Source of the DNA: Ruthenibacterium lactatiformans
Lineage (GTDB): Bacteria > Bacillota > Clostridia > Oscillospirales > Ruminococcaceae
Assembly: GCF_000949455.1 (NCBI RefSeq)
Contig: NZ_JXXK01000019.1
Span: 1-64,000 of the forward strand
Length of the DNA: 64,000 bases
Direction of reading: 5' to 3'
Position 1 is the stretch's first letter; each line of letters opens with the position of its first letter. This document shows positions 26,069 through 35,019 of this stretch, in pieces. Below the pieces are notes generated by a model. It did no database searches. It saw only the letters and a list, made by a program, of their open reading frames with translations, and was not told where the DNA came from. A program made the position numbers and the translations under genes.

Positions 26069-26589
26069 TAGCGATATTGTTCTCCACTTTGGGCTACAAA
26101 TACCACTGACACTTCATATTGCTTATCTGGCGCCTGCATATACAAAATCTCATTGTTTTCTATGTCAAGTTTGTATTCCTCGATCCCATCAGATGTAGAG
26201 TAAGTGACCTGAGCAAAATCTAAATTTCCCTTATTTATCCAAAACAAATTATAATTCACACCATGAATGGAAACCGTTGAAATAAGACTTTCGCTCCCGT
26301 CCTTATTTGCATTACTTTGAAACTTGTATTCACCACTGCCTATCGGCTCAAAAACAGCCATTCCATACATGCCGTTTGCACCAGTGTATCCACTAATAAT
26401 ATAATCATCGATTTTAATTTCAGTATCAATATTCACATCTCTTAAATTAACCAGTTCATTAAGATACTGCTGCCTTAGTTCAATAGTAGCGCAGTTTTTG
26501 TTTTCACTACAAACCACGGAAATAGCCCAAATCAATACAAAGACCAAAATACTCACAATAGCCAATTTCAAAAAGATTTTTTTCGTCAT
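26068..26589 (-). CDS. Membrane-anchored extracellular protein, unknown
   Basis: A 173-residue protein with one N-terminal transmembrane helix (FLKLAIVSILVFVLIWAISVV) and an extracytoplasmic domain (IDTEIKIDDYIISGYTGANG, YNLFWINKGNLDFAQ). There is a Cys just after the helix (VVCSEN), but no canonical lipobox. It is lower in GC than its neighbours, which supports separate acquisition as cargo. Confidence 0.65.
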   Translation of the reverse strand: MTKKIFLKLAIVSILVFVLIWAISVVCSENKNCATIELRQQYLNELVNLRDVNIDTEIKIDDYIISGYTGANGMYGMAVFEPIGSGEYKFQSNANKDGSESLISTVSIHGVNYNLFWINKGNLDFAQVTYSTSDGIEEYKLDIENNEILYMQAPDKQYEVSVVFVAQSGEQYR

Positions 26590-27017
26590 AGAAAAATCCC
26601 CCTCTTTTCCTTGAACTAAAGCAGCTTCTTAATACTTCAGTAATCCAAGCAGGTACCAGCCCTCGTCATATTCAATCCGGATTATAGCAAAGCGGTGCGA
26701 TTGTTTTTCATTTCATACGTTTTATTACTACGTTCTCCTAAAAGGGTTTCACCTGCTCTTGGGCTGTCCCTGATCCACCAACTGCGGTAGCTGCGTCCAC
26801 TTCAGCTCTACCAGATTAACGGAAACGCTATCTACGATAGGTCAGGATGACTATATTCCCTTAAACTTATCCCCTATACTTAATAACGAAGTATATTTCA
26901 AGATTTGGACACTACAAAAATTTTTTACCAGATAATCCTTGAGTATGACTCTGACGGATGTGTAGTTAGCTTGAAGCGCAATGAACTAAGTAAATAGATG
27001 AGCGGACCTAAAATAAC

Positions 27018-27127
27018 AAAGCCCCCGCTCCAGTAAGGCATAGGTAAGTGCCGCTGGAGCGGGGGCTTTACGTTATACTATCACAGGTTCTGCCGGACAA
27101 TCCGCGTGATGATGCCCAAGGCGATGC
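27018..27127 (-). pseudogene. Remnant of an S1-protein 3' end with its terminator
   Basis: On the minus strand it encodes SIALGIITRIVRQNL and stop, followed by a GCTCCAG-type terminator hairpin. The intact gene at 28829 ends GIALGIITRIIRQNL followed by the matching terminator (28766-28818). The two copies differ at several positions, so the remnant came from a related element rather than a fresh copy. Confidence 0.75.
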
Positions 27128-27208
27128 TGTAAAAATATCTAATAAGAAATAGCCCCCCGCTGTTGGCAAGGTGGTAGCCCCCCCAGGTGTGGGATCAAGC
27201 GTGTTATA

Positions 27209-27300
27209 GGCATCCGCAAAAATAATTCAAAAGATTTTCAGGTAACTGTCCAAAATGACCATTTTCATTCGTTTAAAAGATATAAGCAAATGAAGGAAAC
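27209..27300 (+). pseudogene. Remnant of the DUF4367 gene end and its hairpin
   Basis: GGCATCC followed by an A-rich stretch, then CTGTCCAAAATGACC and a weakened version of the inverted repeat, parallels 24403-24500. The stem here is broken by several mismatches and no gene follows in step. Confidence 0.7.
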
Positions 27301-27491
27301 CACTTGTTAAAATACAAGTCTTCAATGACCTTCTGTGATTTAGTATGCTTGAATTACGGATTTTACAAGAAAGAGGTGATTCCGATGGGCCAGGAAATTG
27401 AGCAGTAGTTTTCTCACCTATTTCCGTCTAAGGGAGATGGTTCCAATGGTTTATTACATAGTCTAAGAAAGGTGAAAGGAGGCAAGATTGA

Positions 27492-27785
27492 ATGAATAAA
27501 AATTTCTTTTCTAAATGGATAACTCTGTCAATAAATACAATCGTTTTTTTAGTTGTTCAATACATTCTTGGGTGTGCTATTTTTTCCTTTCAGCATCACC
27601 CAATATTCATTCTATTCTTTGCCAGTGAAATGTATATTTTCACAAAATATCTAAATTTTTTGACTAATACACTATCCTCAAAGCCACTTGCCTATACAAT
27701 TTTTGTCGTTACACTCTTTCTTTTACTGTGCCTATTCCTTTTCATTGGAATACTCCCTATATCTACTCATTTTCAAAAAGTATGA
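27492..27785 (+). CDS. Small integral membrane protein
   Basis: A 97-residue, very hydrophobic, AT-rich protein with three likely transmembrane segments (about 12-30, 34-50 and 66-90). GGAGG precedes the ATG. It ends 15 bases before a secreted-protein gene, with which it is probably co-transcribed. Size and topology resemble bacteriocin-immunity proteins, but I see no family match; the link is contextual. Confidence 0.6.
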   Translation: MNKNFFSKWITLSINTIVFLVVQYILGCAIFSFQHHPIFILFFASEMYIFTKYLNFLTNTLSSKPLAYTIFVVTLFLLLCLFLFIGILPISTHFQKV

Positions 27786-27800
27786 AGGAGGCTACATACC

Positions 27801-28607
27801 ATGAAGAAAACCAGCAAACTCATATCAGCCTTTATGGCTGCTATCCTATGCTTCAATCTTATGCCCTTTAGTGCCTTTGCAGCCGAATCACCTGCTACCG
27901 AAATTTCTTTTTCTGCTGCCGATCTGGAAACCTATAATCAAGAATTGGCAGACCTCGGTCTGAACAATGACGAAATTCAGCAGCTTCAAAATATTACCTC
28001 AAAAATTGCGAACGCAACTACCATGCGTGAAGTCGATGCCTTAATGAAAAGCTATCACGCCATTTTGGAAAGCACTCCTCTTGCTGCTGCGACAACCATC
28101 ACAAGCTATTCCGGCGGCACTCTAACACTGGACTATACTGGCAGCCTAAGCCCGATTTCCAATGTAATCTTTACAAAAGTCATTTATATGGGAAATAAAC
28201 AAGTAGAATTTTATCAAAAGGGTATGAACAGCCCTACTTTCGTTACCTTCCTTGTAGATGAACTGATTGGACAAGGTGTAAGCCTTATCACAAAATCGGT
28301 CGCTGCAAAAATTGCAGCAGCTCTTTCTGTTCCTGAGTCCGCCGTGGCATTTCTCATTGGTACGTCTGTTGCCGCTACATTGTTTGTATTCCAAAACCTC
28401 GAAACTTGGGATTTGAATGATGCTATTGAAAACAGTAGCAACGGAAAAGTTAAACTGGAATACTTCTACAGCACCAATATTGTTTTCCCATACTATCAAG
28501 AGTACCAAAACTTTGAGCCGTGGGACAACAATAAGGTCGAAATTCCTGCTGACTACGATTACGATTGGCAATCCGGCGTCTACGATTGCGAATACCTCTC
28601 CCAGTAA
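27801..28607 (+). CDS. Secreted protein with internal hydrophobic helices
   Basis: A 268-residue protein with a signal peptide (LISAFMAAILCFNLMPFSAFA), a helical region (ETYNQELADLGLNNDEI), a Ser/Thr-rich beta segment and an amphipathic-hydrophobic stretch (VAAKIAAALSVPESAVAFLI then GTSVAATLFVF, about 172-200), ending with an acidic/aromatic tail. A hydrophobic hairpin inside a secreted protein suggests membrane insertion, as in bacteriocins, but no known bacteriocin motif is seen. GAAGGAGG precedes the ATG. Confidence 0.65.
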   Translation: MKKTSKLISAFMAAILCFNLMPFSAFAAESPATEISFSAADLETYNQELADLGLNNDEIQQLQNITSKIANATTMREVDALMKSYHAILESTPLAAATTITSYSGGTLTLDYTGSLSPISNVIFTKVIYMGNKQVEFYQKGMNSPTFVTFLVDELIGQGVSLITKSVAAKIAAALSVPESAVAFLIGTSVAATLFVFQNLETWDLNDAIENSSNGKVKLEYFYSTNIVFPYYQEYQNFEPWDNNKVEIPADYDYDWQSGVYDCEYLSQ

Positions 28608-28765
28608 TCCTACTCCAAAGGCAACAGCTGTTGACTTCCATAAAGCTAATATAGCTTTGGTAAACTGAATTTATCTATTTTACGAAATATTTTTAATGGC
28701 CTGTGCCACTACAACTATATTTTGAATCTTGCGCAATGCTGCGGGCTATATGATTTCATTTTAAA

Positions 28766-28818
28766 ACCCCGCTCCAGTAAGACACACAACCGAGTGCGAT
28801 ACTGGAGCGGGGGTTTTA
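28766..28818 (-). terminator. Terminator of the transfer operon
   Basis: CCCCGCTCCAGTA and TACTGGAGCGGGG form a 13-bp stem; on the minus strand it runs into a T-rich exit. It lies just after the S1 gene. Confidence 0.85.
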
Positions 28819-28828
28819 TATTATACTA

Positions 28829-30439
28829 TCACAGATTCTGCCGGATGATCCGCGTGATGATGCCCAAGGCGATGCCCCGCTCCACATCCAAATGGGTGAC
28901 GGCAAAGGATACATCATCCTTTTTCCCGGGCGTCCGGTAGTCATAGCAGGAGTGGGCCACCGCGTTGACACCATTGGCAAGCCGGACATAGACCACGCCC
29001 TTGTGTACATCGGTCACTTTCCCGGCGTATTTGCCCTGGATACGGCATTTCTGCAGGTTGTCCCGGTCCGTGTTCTCCGATGTGCTTTTGATGTCGGCAC
29101 GGATGCCAAGATCCTCCAAACTGTTGCGCCGCACACCGAGGATGCGGACCAGCACTTCGTCGCCTACGGAGAAACGCTCATGGGCGTCGCCGATCCAGTC
29201 CCATGCCAAATCGCGGGCCAGAATCGACGTCTCGACGCCGAACACCTCTACACGAACGACCTTCTCCGCTACCGCAATGACGCGGGCCTGAACGATGCGC
29301 CCCTCGTAAATGCGGTACTTGCCCTCGGAATCCAGATCAAAATAGAAGGTCTGTCGCTTCCGCATCATGGCCTCACGGCGGCTGGCGACTACGCTGCGGG
29401 TCTTGGAGTCGATGCCGCGCACCACAAAGTCGATGTCCGCGCCCAGCATATTCCCCAAAATCTTGTTCTGGCGCAGCATCAAATCAGCGTACTCCTGACC
29501 GGAAGGACTGCGGCCAAGGTTGATCATCATCTCCTTGAGGGGGATGATGATGCGGAATCCCTTGTAATCCACTACGGCCACGGTTTTGCGGTTGTCCAGC
29601 TGCTCGATGCCGCCCAGCTGCCCTGTGAGGATGCGGCGGGTGCGGTAGGCGTTGTGGATCTCATGCCAAATGACATCCTCCCGGTCTTCCTGCGTTTCCA
29701 CCTCTTCACGGCTGCGAATGGTCAAAATGGAGGGTTCGCTGCGGCGAATCGCGGCGGCCCGCCGGGGAGCAGCAGGAGTATCCTCCGCCGTAGAGCCTTC
29801 CTGATGTGCCTCATCTGCTGATGCGGGAAACACATCTTCACCAGGGGACACCATATCTTCGGAGGGAGCGAGGGAAACCTCGTTCTCATCTTCGGTGACC
29901 GGCTCCTCCGCAAAGGCTTCATCCTCCGCAGGAGCCGCGTCTTCTGCAGGCGCGGCCTTTTTGCGGCGAGGGGACCGTTTGGGTTTGGGGGGAGCCGGTT
30001 CCCCGGCATCTTCAGAAGCGGTCTCCGCAGGGGTGTCATCTGCACTTTCCGCAGACAAATCGGCAGAAGTTTCCCCCTCGCCGTCACCGTCCTCCCCGGC
30101 CACCGGTTCGGCAGGCTCATCCAAATCAGAAGGAGTGCCGGCGGCAGCGCCGCCATCCTCGCTGCCATCTTCGCTGGCAGCTTCGTCAGGCTCCTCCGTT
30201 TCCGAAAACTCAGGGAGAGGATCAGAACCTTCCGAAGTGGCGCCACCGTCAGACTGGCCCATAGAGGTGTCGTCATCAGCCTGATCCATAGAGGCCAGCA
30301 GCGCATTCAGATCGTCGCTGTCAGGCGGAGCCGCCGCATCGGCCAGGATGTCATCGGAAGAAACGGTACCGTCCATGGGGACAGCGTTTTCGGGAACAGG
30401 GATCTCCTGTTCCTGCAATACTTTTTTCTTGGTTGCCAT
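28829..30439 (-). CDS. S1-domain RNA-binding protein with long acidic N-terminus
   Basis: A 536-residue protein. Residues 1-235 are low-complexity, rich in Glu, Asp, Ala, Ser and Pro with one basic patch (KPKRSPRRKKA). The folded C-terminal half has an S1-like barrel (VGDEVLVRILGV) and a second one (GKVTDVHKGVVYVRLANG). It is the last gene of the DNA-transfer operon, after the coupling protein. An RNA-binding role is likely; how it serves conjugation is unknown. A diverged remnant of its 3' end lies at 27018. Confidence 0.8.
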   Translation of the reverse strand: MATKKKVLQEQEIPVPENAVPMDGTVSSDDILADAAAPPDSDDLNALLASMDQADDDTSMGQSDGGATSEGSDPLPEFSETEEPDEAASEDGSEDGGAAAGTPSDLDEPAEPVAGEDGDGEGETSADLSAESADDTPAETASEDAGEPAPPKPKRSPRRKKAAPAEDAAPAEDEAFAEEPVTEDENEVSLAPSEDMVSPGEDVFPASADEAHQEGSTAEDTPAAPRRAAAIRRSEPSILTIRSREEVETQEDREDVIWHEIHNAYRTRRILTGQLGGIEQLDNRKTVAVVDYKGFRIIIPLKEMMINLGRSPSGQEYADLMLRQNKILGNMLGADIDFVVRGIDSKTRSVVASRREAMMRKRQTFYFDLDSEGKYRIYEGRIVQARVIAVAEKVVRVEVFGVETSILARDLAWDWIGDAHERFSVGDEVLVRILGVRRNSLEDLGIRADIKSTSENTDRDNLQKCRIQGKYAGKVTDVHKGVVYVRLANGVNAVAHSCYDYRTPGKKDDVSFAVTHLDVERGIALGIITRIIRQNL

Positions 30440-30468
30440 AAAATGAAAAACCTCCTATATCTTGATAT

Positions 30469-32361
30469 TTAAGAAAGGATCGAGTCCTTGTCTGTCGTGA
30501 TAATGCCATCAGGGGTATCTCCAACAGGAGACGCTGCGGCCTTTTTGGCGCCGGACGAAGTAGTGGCAGCTTTCGGCTTTTTCTTCACAGGCTTCTTGGG
30601 AGTGGGAGCCTGCGAGGTGGACGATGTAGCAGAAGGCGGGGTTTCCTGCGCTGCTCTCTGCCAGTCGGGGATGTGCGCGGATGCCTTGCAGGAACGGAGC
30701 TTCGACGCCTCCGGGTGTTTGGAGTAGTCCATTTTGTCTACCTTGAGGACTTTTTGCCCACGAATGATGACCAGCGCCTGGGTGATAGGCAGCCGCAGGA
30801 CTTCATCCGGAGTGAGGACGGGACGCTTACCGACGCCGGAGGTCTCCCGGTATTCCGGTGTGTAGTTGGAGATGCGCCAAGTACCAAGCTGTTTCGATTT
30901 GCTGGATACTGACACAGAAGCCAGGCCCGTGCGCGAAGAAATAAACTCCGCTGTCAGCTCGTCGGTGCAGCCCAAAAACAGCTGCGCATCGCAGTTGCCC
31001 AGTATCTCTTGCCAAAGGTTGAGCGGATAGCGGTTTTGCAGGCCCGCCAAATTTTGGAACACACAGCTCATGGAGATATTCCTTGAGCGGATGACGCTCA
31101 GCCGGCGGGAGAGATCCGGAATAGTGCCGCAGGCCGTCAATTCTTCACCCAGGATATGAACAGGCACCGGCAGCTTGCCGCCTTCACAGTTCTTATCTGC
31201 ATATCGCACGAGTTTGATGAAGCAGAACGATAGGAACAGGCTTGCCAGAAAGTCAAAGGTGCTGTCCTGGTCGCTGGTGACGAGAAAATAGGCGCACCGC
31301 TCTTGACCGGGCAGTTCCAGGTCAATTTCATCCCGGGTCGTGATCTTCTTAATGAGTTCTGATTGGAATACCTGCAGCCGGGAGCCAAGGCCGATGATGA
31401 CGCCGCTTCTCACTGTGTCGCTGGCCTGCTTGTACAGGCTGTACGGCGCTTTTGCCGGATGCGTGGGAGGCAGGTTCTCGAAAAGGCTGTCCAAATCAGA
31501 CTCCCCGCTCAAAGTCAGCAGGCGGTACACCTCGCCGATGTTGCGGTTCTGCTCCGCATAGCTCTGATCCACATAGAGGACCAGGGCTTTCAGCAGATTC
31601 ATTTCGCAGCTGTCCCAGAAGTGGTCACCCTTCCCGTTGTTCGTCGTATTTTTGATAATGACATCTACAAATATCTGCGCCAGCAGTTCCTGCCCCTCCA
31701 CTTCGGAAAGGCAGTTCCAACTGTCCGAATTTTCAGGTGAGACTAAATTGAAAATTTTGACACAGTACCCCTGATCTCTGAGATACTCGCTTGACTTCTC
31801 GTACAATTCCGATTTCGGGTCCGAGATAATGAGTGACTCTCCGCGCACCACTGCCTGAAGGATGCGGTTCATACAAAACGAACGGGTCTTCATGCTGCCG
31901 CTGGAGCCGTACACGGCCAAATTGCCGTTGATACGGGGCTCTTCGGGAATACAGACCGCTTTGCCGTCCAACATCCCCAGCACAACGCCTTTATGCTTGC
32001 GCAGGTCAGGAACCAGGTCCAGCACGCCGGCCATTTCCTTGCGGCTCATCCAGCCGGAAGTTCCGTAGGTGCCTTTGGCCGAATAGATAAAATTCCGGTC
32101 GGCGTCGTATTCGCCGGTATCGCTGTAGCCCATACGCATGACCATGAGCAGCAAAATTGCCAGCAGGCCAATGCAGATCAGCGCCCCGTACACCCCATAG
32201 GGCGGATGGAGCACGGATGTCAGGCAGGTAAAAAAATCGGGCGACGCCATCTCCGGAGAAGTTCCGTCTCCAGGGATGCCGCCGCCCTGTTTCCAAGCTG
32301 CGTAATTGCCCAATAACTGTGCCAAAAAGCCACCGGCATAGAGAATAGTGAGAATGGCCAA
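30469..32361 (-). CDS. VirD4/TraG-type coupling protein
   Basis: Type IV coupling protein that feeds the relaxosome to the secretion channel. Membrane helices lie at the N-terminus and near residues 55-75; Walker A is YGSSGSMKT (~152), followed by LIISDPKSELYE and VHILGEELTACG. The tail is Lys/Pro-rich. The first usable start here is TTG at 32361, which lacks a ribosome site. A better one (GGGGAGG) lies 8 bases before an ATA at 32403 that opens NKKKLIVGLIAVPL and overlaps the upstream stop as ATAA, suggesting that an ancestral ATGA overlap lost its G. Confidence 0.92.
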   Translation of the reverse strand: MAILTILYAGGFLAQLLGNYAAWKQGGGIPGDGTSPEMASPDFFTCLTSVLHPPYGVYGALICIGLLAILLLMVMRMGYSDTGEYDADRNFIYSAKGTYGTSGWMSRKEMAGVLDLVPDLRKHKGVVLGMLDGKAVCIPEEPRINGNLAVYGSSGSMKTRSFCMNRILQAVVRGESLIISDPKSELYEKSSEYLRDQGYCVKIFNLVSPENSDSWNCLSEVEGQELLAQIFVDVIIKNTTNNGKGDHFWDSCEMNLLKALVLYVDQSYAEQNRNIGEVYRLLTLSGESDLDSLFENLPPTHPAKAPYSLYKQASDTVRSGVIIGLGSRLQVFQSELIKKITTRDEIDLELPGQERCAYFLVTSDQDSTFDFLASLFLSFCFIKLVRYADKNCEGGKLPVPVHILGEELTACGTIPDLSRRLSVIRSRNISMSCVFQNLAGLQNRYPLNLWQEILGNCDAQLFLGCTDELTAEFISSRTGLASVSVSSKSKQLGTWRISNYTPEYRETSGVGKRPVLTPDEVLRLPITQALVIIRGQKVLKVDKMDYSKHPEASKLRSCKASAHIPDWQRAAQETPPSATSSTSQAPTPKKPVKKKPKAATTSSGAKKAAASPVGDTPDGIITTDKDSILS

Positions 32362-32399
32362 AGGTACAGCTATCAGGCCGACAATGAGTTTCTTCTTAT

Positions 32400-33523
32400 T
32401 TATGGGAATAACCTCCCCTCGAATTTTGTGAAGTCAATGGTTTGCAGGCGCACCCGGCCACCGCAGTAGCGGCGCAGCACATCTGCCTGGAAATCGAAGC
32501 AGATCAGCGTGCCGGGGCGTTCCATCAGTTCGAGGGAGGTGTTAAAGCGCACGATCCTGGGCAAATCGCAGAAGTAACCAAACAGCACCGGCGTGCCATC
32601 CGGTTCTGCGGCATCCTGCTCTATGGCCCTGCCGGGATTTCCAACAGTAAGCCCCTGGGACAGAATACGGTCAAGTTCCGCAGTTTTTACAGGGTCGCAC
32701 AGTAAAGCCAGTATCACCTCCCCCTGATGGTCATTGGTCAGAAAATAAAAGTGGTCATAGCTGCCATCCAGCATGAAATAATCGTGTTTAGCTCCGCCGG
32801 TGCTGGTGAGGATCTGGTAGCCAAGCTCCATGCTGTCGCCCAGCACAAGCCCGTACACGTTCTCAGTACGGTACTGCCCAGCAAGGCGCTGTTGACACAG
32901 GACGCTCCAGAGCAGCGTTTTTACCCGCAGCTCGGACTTGTAGCGCCATTTCATCAAGGCGGCGCCGCTGTTGTAGGTGGCATAGATGCCGGTAGGCGAC
33001 AGAAGCACTCCCGCGAACCGGGAACTTCGGATCTGGGTGGTATCCACCCCCATGTCTTTGACTTCGCGGGAGCTGTAAAATGCGGGATAAATGACCGCTT
33101 CGCCGTTAAAGCCCTGCGGAGCAAAGACCTTCGGCTTTTCATCCGGGTAAATCCCCACTCCGGCATTGTCCATGGTGACATAGGTTTCCGCAAGGCGATG
33201 GAGCCGGAGCCGGCGAGTTGTCTCGCTCTTGAGCCGGTTGGTCTCTGCCTCTCCCGTAAGGTAGGATGCAAAACGCTCAGGCCATCCATCCAGCAGAACG
33301 GACTTGGCCCTGGCGCCCAACCGATAGCCCCGGAGCCTGTCCCGGTAGTAGGTGTGCAGCAGCCCGCTCTTTTTGAGCGCAGTCACGACCGACTCCAAAT
33401 AGTAAGGGCTGGCTGGGAGACGGTTGAGCTGGCTGGTGGGGAACTCTCCTGAAATCGCGGTCAGAGATAAAAGCCGGAACGGAAGCGTGTCCGGCTGTGG
33501 AAAAGTGTTGGTGCTTTTCCCAA
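32400..33523 (-). CDS. Replication-relaxation-like protein, frame disrupted near start
   Basis: The intact frame (from 33398, TTG) encodes 332 residues. In-frame coding continues upstream (TLPFRLLSLTAISGEFPTSQ) without a start, while AAAGGAGG and a TTG at 33523 lie in another frame. Adding one A to the AAAA run at 33515-33518 joins them, giving about 374 residues. The N-terminus then reads as a winged helix of the replication-relaxation type (LNRLPASPYYLESVVTALKK), which accompanies mobilisation genes. Either a real frameshift or a sequencing indel. It precedes the coupling-protein gene. Confidence 0.65.
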
Positions 33524-33550
33524 GTAGTCACCTCCTTTGCAGGTGCGGGA

Positions 33551-33584
33551 TTTTTACCGTAATGACTGAGGACTTCGGTAAAAA
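33551..33584. repeat. Inverted repeat in the gap before the relaxation-like gene
   Basis: TTTTTACCG and CGGTAAAAA form a 9-bp inverted repeat with a 16-base spacer, in a 130-base gap that also holds a near-palindrome (CATTTCAG ... CTGAATG, about 33626-33648). Location beside mobilisation-type genes makes it an oriT or operator candidate only. Confidence 0.35.
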
Positions 33585-33671
33585 ACGGCCTCCCCGATGC
33601 GGGGCAATCCCAGAGAAACCGGGCATTTCAGCCGATTTACTGAATGTCGGGCCGAGGAGGGCCCAAAATGG

Positions 33672-34334
33672 TCAAAAATCCGAGATGGATTTTAGGCTCG
33701 CTTTATGCTCCGACAGCCATTGTGGAAACCGCTGCTTTTCCATGATGTAGATTTTGGTGCAATCCTGGTCACCCAGCTCGGCCGTGTTGTAGGCATCGCA
33801 CAGCAGGCCGGTATCATCCGCCATTACGAAGGAAGACAGGAGATCTAGCAGCTGCTTTTCTGATAGGTTATCGTAATCGCGTATCCGTCTGTCGGGAAGG
33901 GCCCGGTCATAGACCTGAGCGAAGCAGACAACGCAGTCCCGGTAGTGCGGAAGCGAGTGCTCCTTTGCATACTGCTCAAGAGCAAAGTAGAGCGGGTCCA
34001 ACAGGAATTCATCGCTTTGCCGCTGCCTGCGCTTCGGCAGCAGACAGGGAAGCGCCACCTCCAGCACCCCGTCTGCACAGGTAACGGTAATGCCGTGCAT
34101 CACGCCGGCGGACCTGAGATAATCGCCTTTGCAGATGGTGGTGCTGGAATAAATCAGATGCCGCAGACGGCAGGCGATCCGCTCCGCCCGTAAGGCGGCG
34201 TCTGTAGAAAGAGTCTCGTAGTTATCGGGATAACGCTGGATGTCGGTTGTGTCCAGTGCGTACAGCGCATTACTCAGGCGAGATATATCGTCGAGAATGC
34301 TCCCGATGCGGTGGGATATTAGTTTTCGGTCCAA
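33672..34334 (-). CDS. Element accessory protein (DUF6100-like)
   Basis: A 220-residue soluble protein with a helical N-terminus (IGSILDDISRLSNALYAL) and no catalytic motif I can see. It starts immediately after the stop of the gene at 34335, so it is coupled. The DUF assignment rests on resemblance to proteins that recur in this position in Clostridial conjugative elements. Possible role in DNA processing; unproven. Confidence 0.6.
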   Translation of the reverse strand: MDRKLISHRIGSILDDISRLSNALYALDTTDIQRYPDNYETLSTDAALRAERIACRLRHLIYSSTTICKGDYLRSAGVMHGITVTCADGVLEVALPCLLPKRRQRQSDEFLLDPLYFALEQYAKEHSLPHYRDCVVCFAQVYDRALPDRRIRDYDNLSEKQLLDLLSSFVMADDTGLLCDAYNTAELGDQDCTKIYIMEKQRFPQWLSEHKASLKSISDF

Positions 34335-34862
34335 TCATGTGCCTCCTGCTTTCTTGAAGTAATTTGTTTGTCCATTGGCATCTACGGTACAAAATCCGGA
34401 TACGCCCGGACAGTCGATTTTGGCGATCTGCGCTGGAGTATCGACCAGCATGATACGGCGGCTCCCGCCCTTGTTGTTCCGCAGGGCATGGCAGACAAGC
34501 GCCTCCTGCCCGGCGGTGACACAGGCGACTTCGTATAGTTCGCCATCGGCAAAAAACACGAGCTTAACAGGAAAATCAGCCGGAGCGTGGTAATCCACCT
34601 GCTGAATGAAATCCAGCAGGACCCATACTGCCCGAACAAGCGTCCAGTCAGTTTTGGGCGTCTGTCCGGTCAGAAAAAAGCCGTCGCTGTCCGCCTGAAA
34701 AATGCGGCCCTGCCTCTCCAAATGAGAAAGCAGGGCCTTTGCAATATCTTCTTTGCCAGGGTGAAAACAAAGAAGCTGCTGTTCACTGAGGCCGGGGTAC
34801 ATCGTCACTGTTCGCAGTAAATCCGCAGCCTCGTTTGCATAGATTTCAGCCCTGGTCTTCAC
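34335..34862 (-). CDS. Element accessory protein (DUF5697-like)
   Basis: About 175 residues. The N-terminal part (RAEIYANEAADLLRTVTMYPG, LSEQQLLCF, KALLSHLERQGRIF) reads as a winged helix; the rest resembles a restriction-endonuclease-like alpha/beta fold without clear catalytic residues. I start at GTG 34862, eight bases after AAAGGAGG; a GTG at 34871 overlaps that site. Co-transcribed with the next two genes. Confidence 0.6.
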   Translation of the reverse strand: MKTRAEIYANEAADLLRTVTMYPGLSEQQLLCFHPGKEDIAKALLSHLERQGRIFQADSDGFFLTGQTPKTDWTLVRAVWVLLDFIQQVDYHAPADFPVKLVFFADGELYEVACVTAGQEALVCHALRNNKGGSRRIMLVDTPAQIAKIDCPGVSGFCTVDANGQTNYFKKAGGT

Positions 34863-35019
34863 GGGGCTCACCTCCTTTGCTTTATGGGCGTCTTAAAGGC
34901 GTCATCAGGGCGCCTTATCCAACATAGGAAAACCAGAAAGACGCCATCAAAGCGTCAAACTGGCGTTATCTCAAAATAATGGGGCAGAAGGCGTCTTATC
35001 GGCGTATTGAAATCGTCTG

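Larger units (their letters stand above)
26590..27491. other. Scar region of decayed gene fragments
   Basis: No complete gene. The ~900 bases contain at least four C-terminal remnants: on the minus strand one ending EYDEGWYLLGLLKY at 26629; on the plus strand one ending YDSDGCVVSLKRNELSK at 26997; a minus-strand tail of an S1-protein relative at 27018-27127; and a plus-strand DUF4367 tail at 27209. It marks repeated recombination at one cargo site. Confidence 0.6.
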
